Assembly (NCBI GenBank): GCA_964398185.1
Contig: CAYNML010000021.1
Span: forward strand, 1-64,000
Reading direction: 5' to 3'
DNA from: Fen-1058 sp964398185
GTDB lineage: Bacteria > Chloroflexota > Anaerolineae > Fen-1058
Length of the DNA stretch: 64,000 nt
How positions within the stretch are numbered: position 1 is the first letter of the stretch; each line of letters opens with the position of its first letter. The notes under the pieces were generated by a model. That model saw nothing but the letters and a program-made list of their open reading frames with translations, was not told the origin of the DNA and made no database searches. This document shows positions 60,367 to 64,000 of this stretch, piece by piece. The translations under genes were made by a program, and so were the position numbers.

Positions 60367-61518
60367 ATGCAGTCAATACACTCGACGCCCCACGCGGGCG
60401 TTTTTGTTGCCCCCGAACGCCGGGCGGCGCTCTTGCAGGAAGCGGCGCACCTGCCCCCCGTCACGCTCAGTCCGCTCTCCATCAGCGACGTTGAGCTGCT
60501 CGCCATCGGCGCGGTGGCGCCGTTGACGGGCTTCCTCACCCACGCCGACTACGAACGCGTCGTCAGCGAGATGCGCCTGACCAGCGGCCAGGTGTGGAGC
60601 ATCCCGATCACGCTGCCGGTTGATCGCGAATTCGCCAATGCGATCAACGAAGGCCAACGTATCGCCCTGCAAGAACCCGATGGGCATATCCTCGCTCTCA
60701 TGACTGTGCACGAGAAGTTCACCTACGACAAGCTGCGCGAAGCCCGCGAAGTCTTTCGCACGGAAGAAGAGAAGCACCCGGGTGTGGCGCGGCTCTACCA
60801 GCAGGGCGACGTCTTGTTGGGCGGTCCCGTCGAGGTGATCGATCTGCCGCACAACCGCCCCTTCATGGAGCATCGCCTGACCCCCGCCGAGACGCGCCAG
60901 TATTTTGCCGAGAAGGGTTGGAAGACCGTCGTTGGCTTCCAGACGCGCAATCCCGTGCACCGCTCGCACGAATACCTGCAGAAGGTTGCGCTCGAAATGG
61001 TCGATGGCCTGCTGCTGCATCCACTGGTCGGCGAGACGCAGGCTGAAGACATTCCCGCCGATGTACGCATGGCGTCCTACAAAGTCTTGCTGGAAAACTA
61101 CTATCCCGCCGATCGCACCTTGCTCAGCGTCTTCCCCGCGGCGATGCGCTACGCCGGCCCGCGTGAAGCCATCTTCCACGCATTGTGCCGCAAGAACTAC
61201 GGCTGCACGCACTTCATCGTCGGACGCGATCATGCCGGGGTGGGCAATTACTATGGCACGTACGACGCGCAGCGCATCTTCGATCACTTCACCTACGAGG
61301 AATTGGGCATCACACCGTTGATGTTCGAGCACACCTACTATTGCAAGAAATGCGCAGCCATCGTCTCGTCCAAGACCTGCCCGCACGATTCGTCACAGCA
61401 CTTGATTTTCAGCGGTACCGAAGTGCGCCGCCGGCTGCGCGCGGGTGAACCCCTCCCGATCGAATTCACGCGCCCCGAAGTAGGACAAGTCCTCATCGAC
61501 GGTCTGCGCGAGAAATGA
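60367..61518 (+). CDS. sat: Sulfate adenylyltransferase (ATP sulfurylase)
   Basis: 383 residues from the ATG at 60367. The ATP/APS site QTRNPVHRSHEYL (about 198-210) and GRDHAGVGNYYG (about 289-300) are intact. The zinc-type motif CKKC...CPH occurs in the C-terminal domain. The product activates sulfate to APS. Next in the operon are an AlkP-superfamily protein and CysC. No APS reductase or sulfotransferase is seen in the window. Confidence 0.97.
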   Translation: MQSIHSTPHAGVFVAPERRAALLQEAAHLPPVTLSPLSISDVELLAIGAVAPLTGFLTHADYERVVSEMRLTSGQVWSIPITLPVDREFANAINEGQRIALQEPDGHILALMTVHEKFTYDKLREAREVFRTEEEKHPGVARLYQQGDVLLGGPVEVIDLPHNRPFMEHRLTPAETRQYFAEKGWKTVVGFQTRNPVHRSHEYLQKVALEMVDGLLLHPLVGETQAEDIPADVRMASYKVLLENYYPADRTLLSVFPAAMRYAGPREAIFHALCRKNYGCTHFIVGRDHAGVGNYYGTYDAQRIFDHFTYEELGITPLMFEHTYYCKKCAAIVSSKTCPHDSSQHLIFSGTEVRRRLRAGEPLPIEFTRPEVGQVLIDGLREK

Positions 61519-61563
61519 TGGAGGGGCGATCCGGTGTGATCGCCCAAATAGGGAATTTATCAC

Positions 61564-62946
61564 ATGAGCAAAGTCTTCATCATCGGTCTGGATTGCGCCG
61601 AGCCGACGCTGGTCTTTGATCGCTGGCGCGATCAACTGCCCAACCTTAGCCGGTTGCTGCAGCACGGCGTCTACGGCGATCTGGAATCGTGCACGCCTGC
61701 CATCACCGTGCCCGCGTGGAGCGTCATGATGTCCAGCAAAGATCCGGGCACGCTGGGCATTTACGGTTTTCGCAATCGCGCCGATCATTCCTACGACAAG
61801 ATGACCATCGCCACCGGCAGCGCGGTCAAAGAAGATCGCGTGTGGGATATCCTCAGTCGATCGGGCAAGCGGGTGAACGTGGTGGGCGTTCCCGGCACGT
61901 ACCCGCCCCGATCGGTTAACGGCTGCCTCGTCGGCTGCTTCCTTACGCCCAGCATCGCTTCCAACTATACGCATCCCCCGGAGTTCAAACAGCAGATCGC
62001 CGAGTGGGTGGGTGAGTATCAGGTCGACGTGAAGGACTTCCGCACGGAGGACAAAGCCTACTTGCTCAAGCAGATCTACGACATGACCGAGACGCGCTGC
62101 AAGTTGGTCAAGCGGATGATCGTTGAGAAACCGTGGGATTTCTTCATGTTCGTCGAGATGGGAGTCGATCGCATCCATCACGGCCTGTGGAGCTACACCG
62201 ACGAGCGGCACTGGCGTTACCAGCCGGGCAATCCCTTCGTCGATTCGATTCGCGACTACTACATCTACCTCGATCGTGAGATCGGCGAGATGCTGGATCT
62301 TCTGCCGCCGGATACCGTGGTGATGGTCGTATCCGATCACGGCGCCAAGTGCATGGACGGCGGCATCGCCATCAACGAATGGCTGCGCCGCGAAGGCTAT
62401 CTGGTTTTAGATCAAGACAACCCGGCGAGCATGACGCCGCTGGAGCGCGTCAAAGTCGATTGGAGCAAGACCAGGGCGTGGAGCTCCGGCGGTTACTACG
62501 CGCGCATCTTCATGAACGTGCAGGGCCGCGAGCCGAACGGCCTCATCGCCCCTGCTGATTACGAGCGCGAGCGCGACGAGTTGGCTCGCCGCCTCATCGC
62601 GATCCCCGGCCCCAACGGCCAGGACATCGGCACCAAAGTCTTCAAACCCGAAGAAATCTATCACGCCGTCAACAACATCGCGCCCGATCTCATCGTCTAC
62701 TTTGGCGATCTGGCGTGGCGCTCCGTCGGCTCACTCGGTCTCGAGAGCATCTACACCTTCGAGAACGATACCGGCCCCGACGATGCCAATCACGCGCAGC
62801 AGGGGATGTACATTCTTTACGATCCCGCGCGCAATCTGGGCGGCCGTCGTCTGCCGGCGAAAATCATGGATGTCGCGCCGACCGTGCTGCACTATATGAA
62901 CGAACCAATCCCGGCGGACATGCAGGGCAAGGTTATCGAAGCGTAA
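61564..62946 (+). CDS. AlkP-superfamily hydrolase (type I phosphodiesterase family), Thr-type
   Basis: 460 residues. VFIIGLDCAEPTLVFDRW has the first metal Asp; AITVPAWSVMMSSKDPGT places Thr at the nucleophile; VVSDHGAKCMDGG supplies Asp-His. No signal peptide. It lies between sat and cysC and so is likely linked to PAPS use, PAP turnover or a sulfated or phosphorylated polymer. It shares about the same layout as the gene at 54985. Confidence 0.87.
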   Translation: MSKVFIIGLDCAEPTLVFDRWRDQLPNLSRLLQHGVYGDLESCTPAITVPAWSVMMSSKDPGTLGIYGFRNRADHSYDKMTIATGSAVKEDRVWDILSRSGKRVNVVGVPGTYPPRSVNGCLVGCFLTPSIASNYTHPPEFKQQIAEWVGEYQVDVKDFRTEDKAYLLKQIYDMTETRCKLVKRMIVEKPWDFFMFVEMGVDRIHHGLWSYTDERHWRYQPGNPFVDSIRDYYIYLDREIGEMLDLLPPDTVVMVVSDHGAKCMDGGIAINEWLRREGYLVLDQDNPASMTPLERVKVDWSKTRAWSSGGYYARIFMNVQGREPNGLIAPADYERERDELARRLIAIPGPNGQDIGTKVFKPEEIYHAVNNIAPDLIVYFGDLAWRSVGSLGLESIYTFENDTGPDDANHAQQGMYILYDPARNLGGRRLPAKIMDVAPTVLHYMNEPIPADMQGKVIEA

Positions 62947-62952
62947 CAGGCC

Positions 62953-62975
62953 GTGTTACGCAGTACGCATTACTC
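62953..62975. repeat. Short heptanucleotide tract (TACGCAK)
   Basis: TTACGCAG, TACGCAT, TACTC: three period-7 units between the AlkP-type gene and cysC. Same family as the tract at 12329. Confidence 0.6.
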
Positions 62976-62990
62976 TTCAAGGAAAGAATC

Positions 62991-63536
62991 ATGGTGAATC
63001 TGGAAAATGGTTGTACCGTCTGGTTTACGGGCTTGTCGGGCGCAGGCAAATCGACGGTCTCAGAAATCATCGAGGCCGAATTGAAAGAGCGCAATCTGCG
63101 CGTGGAAGTGCTGGACGGCGATGTAATCCGCACACATTTGTCGAAGGGTCTCGGCTTCAGCAAGGCCGATCGGGATACCAACATCCGCCGCATCGGCTGG
63201 GTGTGCGAGGTGCTCGCGCGCAACGGCGTCGTGGCCGTCGCGGCGGCCATCTCGCCCTATCGCGACATCCGCGATGAAGTGCGCGGCAAGATTGGCCGCT
63301 TTGTGGAAGTGTACATGGAATGCCCCGTGCCGGTGCTGGCCGAACGGGATGTGAAGGGCCTTTACAAAAAGGCGCTGGCCGGCGAGATCAAGAACTTCAC
63401 CGGCGTCGATGATCCCTACGAACCGCCGCTCAATCCCGAAGTGGTCTGCCACACCGACGGGCGCGAGACGCCCCAGCAAAGCGCGGCCAAAGTCATCCGC
63501 AAGCTGGAAGAGCTGGGCTACATTCCGCTCGCCTAG
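62991..63536 (+). CDS. cysC: Adenylylsulfate kinase
   Basis: 181 residues from the ATG at 62991 (AAGGAAAG upstream). Walker A FTGLSGAGKSTVSE (about 13-26), VLDGDVIRTHLSKGLGFSKA (about 39-58), NIRRIGWV, and the KNFTGVDDPYEPP segment near the end. It phosphorylates APS to PAPS, the donor for sulfotransferases. It is the third gene of the sat operon. Confidence 0.97.
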   Translation: MVNLENGCTVWFTGLSGAGKSTVSEIIEAELKERNLRVEVLDGDVIRTHLSKGLGFSKADRDTNIRRIGWVCEVLARNGVVAVAAAISPYRDIRDEVRGKIGRFVEVYMECPVPVLAERDVKGLYKKALAGEIKNFTGVDDPYEPPLNPEVVCHTDGRETPQQSAAKVIRKLEELGYIPLA

Positions 63537-63546
63537 CCACAATGCT

Positions 63547-63623
63547 GTTTAGATAAGGCTTCAAGCCCGCGTCCGCGCGGGTGGCCCAACCGCGCGGACG
63601 CGGTTGGTGAGCGCTAACTAAAC
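63547..63623. repeat. GC-rich nested inverted repeat
   Basis: CGCGTCCGCGCGG (63568-63580) and CCGCGCGGACGCG (63590-63602), with outer GTTTAG/CTAAAC arms (63547, 63618). Possible terminator or REP-type element after cysC. Confidence 0.8.
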
Positions 63624-63643
63624 CATATTGCGCCTAGCCAGAT

Positions 63644-63700
63644 CTGTCAGGCGGCGCACAGCATACTCGGATACAGGCGCTGGCCTGCGCCACCTGACAG
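63644..63700. repeat. Inverted repeat
   Basis: CTGTCAGGCGGCGCA (63644-63658) and TGCGCCACCTGACAG (63686-63700), one mismatch, with a 27-base loop. Confidence 0.75.
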
Positions 63701-63720
63701 ACCTATCACTGTCAAACAAA

Positions 63721-63758
63721 AAAAGTCCGATTGGGCCTGGTTGCTCAGTCGGACTTTT
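63721..63758. terminator. Bidirectional terminator
   Basis: AAAAGTCCGA (63721-63730) and TCGGACTTTT (63749-63758) form a stem with A and T ends. Serves cysC and the convergent M42 gene. Confidence 0.85.
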
Positions 63759-63761
63759 GAT

Positions 63762-63791
63762 TTACGCATTACTCGTTACTCGTTACTCATC
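63762..63791. repeat. Heptanucleotide tract (GTTACTC)
   Basis: GCATTACTC, GTTACTC, GTTACTC, ATCACG: reverse form of the GAGTAAC family at 25197. It overlaps the last codons and stop of the M42 gene. Confidence 0.85.
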
Positions 63792-64000
63792 ACGATCGGC
63801 TTCTTCAGCAGCTCCACCAGCAGCTTCACCGCATTCTCCACGTCTCCCAGATCGATCATCTCCACCTGGCTGTGCACGTAGCGCGCGGGCACGACCACGC
63901 CGCCGCTGGGCACACCTTCGCGCACAGTCTGCACCACCTGCACGTCGGTGGTGCCGAGCTTGAAGATTTCCAGTTGATATGGAATCCTGGCGGCCTCGGC
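63776..64000 (-). CDS. M42-family metallopeptidase, partial (C-terminal end)
   Basis: 74 residues to the window edge; the 5' part is outside. The C-terminal signature KLGTTDVQVVQTVREGVPSG then VPARYVHSQVEMIDLGDVEN matches M42 (endoglucanase/aminopeptidase FrvX type) and includes the conserved His of the R-Y-x-H-S motif. The stop codon and preceding SNE residues are encoded by the heptad repeat. Confidence 0.85.
   Translation of the reverse strand, partial: AEAARIPYQLEIFKLGTTDVQVVQTVREGVPSGGVVVPARYVHSQVEMIDLGDVENAVKLLVELLKKPIVMSNE

Overview
This 64 kb window is a bacterial, GC-rich scaffold piece with one 100-base run of N at 4901-5000. The organism is probably a member of Chloroflexota (Anaerolineae-like). 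The reasons are the gene content, the secreted proteins carrying a short 'YLPLV/YLPLA' motif, the CpaE-type receiver/ATPase, and degenerate 7-base repeat tracts between genes. That is inference: there is no rRNA or other marker gene here. No tRNA, rRNA or CRISPR array was recognised.

Region 1 (0.4-9.4 kb) holds housekeeping and stress genes. A split glutamine-dependent NAD synthetase (amidase then NadE), a divergent Lgt-like protein and a sugar-type solute-binding lipoprotein are followed by an inositol-monophosphatase gene that runs into the assembly gap. Beyond the gap lie a CsoR/CstR-type repressor with two OsmC proteins and thioredoxin, then an arsenic module (ArsR, ArsM, second methyltransferase), and AcpS on the minus strand.

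Region 2 (9.5-28.9 kb) is mostly minus strand: an M16 peptidase pair, UDP-glucose dehydrogenase with a flavin oxidoreductase and a YbhN-like membrane protein, a plus-strand CpaE-like protein, a secreted subtilase, a membrane metallophosphoesterase, a tungstate-type ABC transporter (TupABC), a BrnTA toxin-antitoxin pair, a ModE-like regulator, a DMT exporter, TilS and FolD, plus an acetylpolyamine-amidohydrolase-like gene on the plus strand. The tupA promoter is fully overlapped by a palindrome resembling a ModE box, and the ModE-like gene lies just upstream.

Region 3 (29.1-60.2 kb) is one long plus-strand surface-glycan cluster with short spacers or overlaps. It contains a DPM-type glycosyltransferase, two GT-C-like membrane proteins, a Wzt-type ABC ATPase without its permease, seven GT4-like glycosyltransferases, methyltransferases, two small proteins with probable coiled coils, an epimerase, a DUF362-ferredoxin, a pyruvyl-transferase-like protein, an AlkP-superfamily hydrolase, a radical SAM protein and secreted proteins (glycosidase-like, beta-propeller, repeat protein). 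It looks like a machine for building, modifying and exporting a surface polymer.

Region 4 (60.3-64 kb) has sat, a second AlkP-superfamily gene and cysC (PAPS synthesis), and ends in a minus-strand M42 peptidase cut by the window edge.

Most striking observations: the ModE-like box embedded in the tupA promoter, the ModE C-terminal remnant beside the toxin-antitoxin pair, a subtilase whose propeptide-like domain is at the C terminus, at least nine period-7 repeat tracts (several supplying stop codons and one inside tilS), a set of promoters only 6-10 bases from start codons, and the orphan Wzt glycan cluster with radical and iron-sulfur enzymes.
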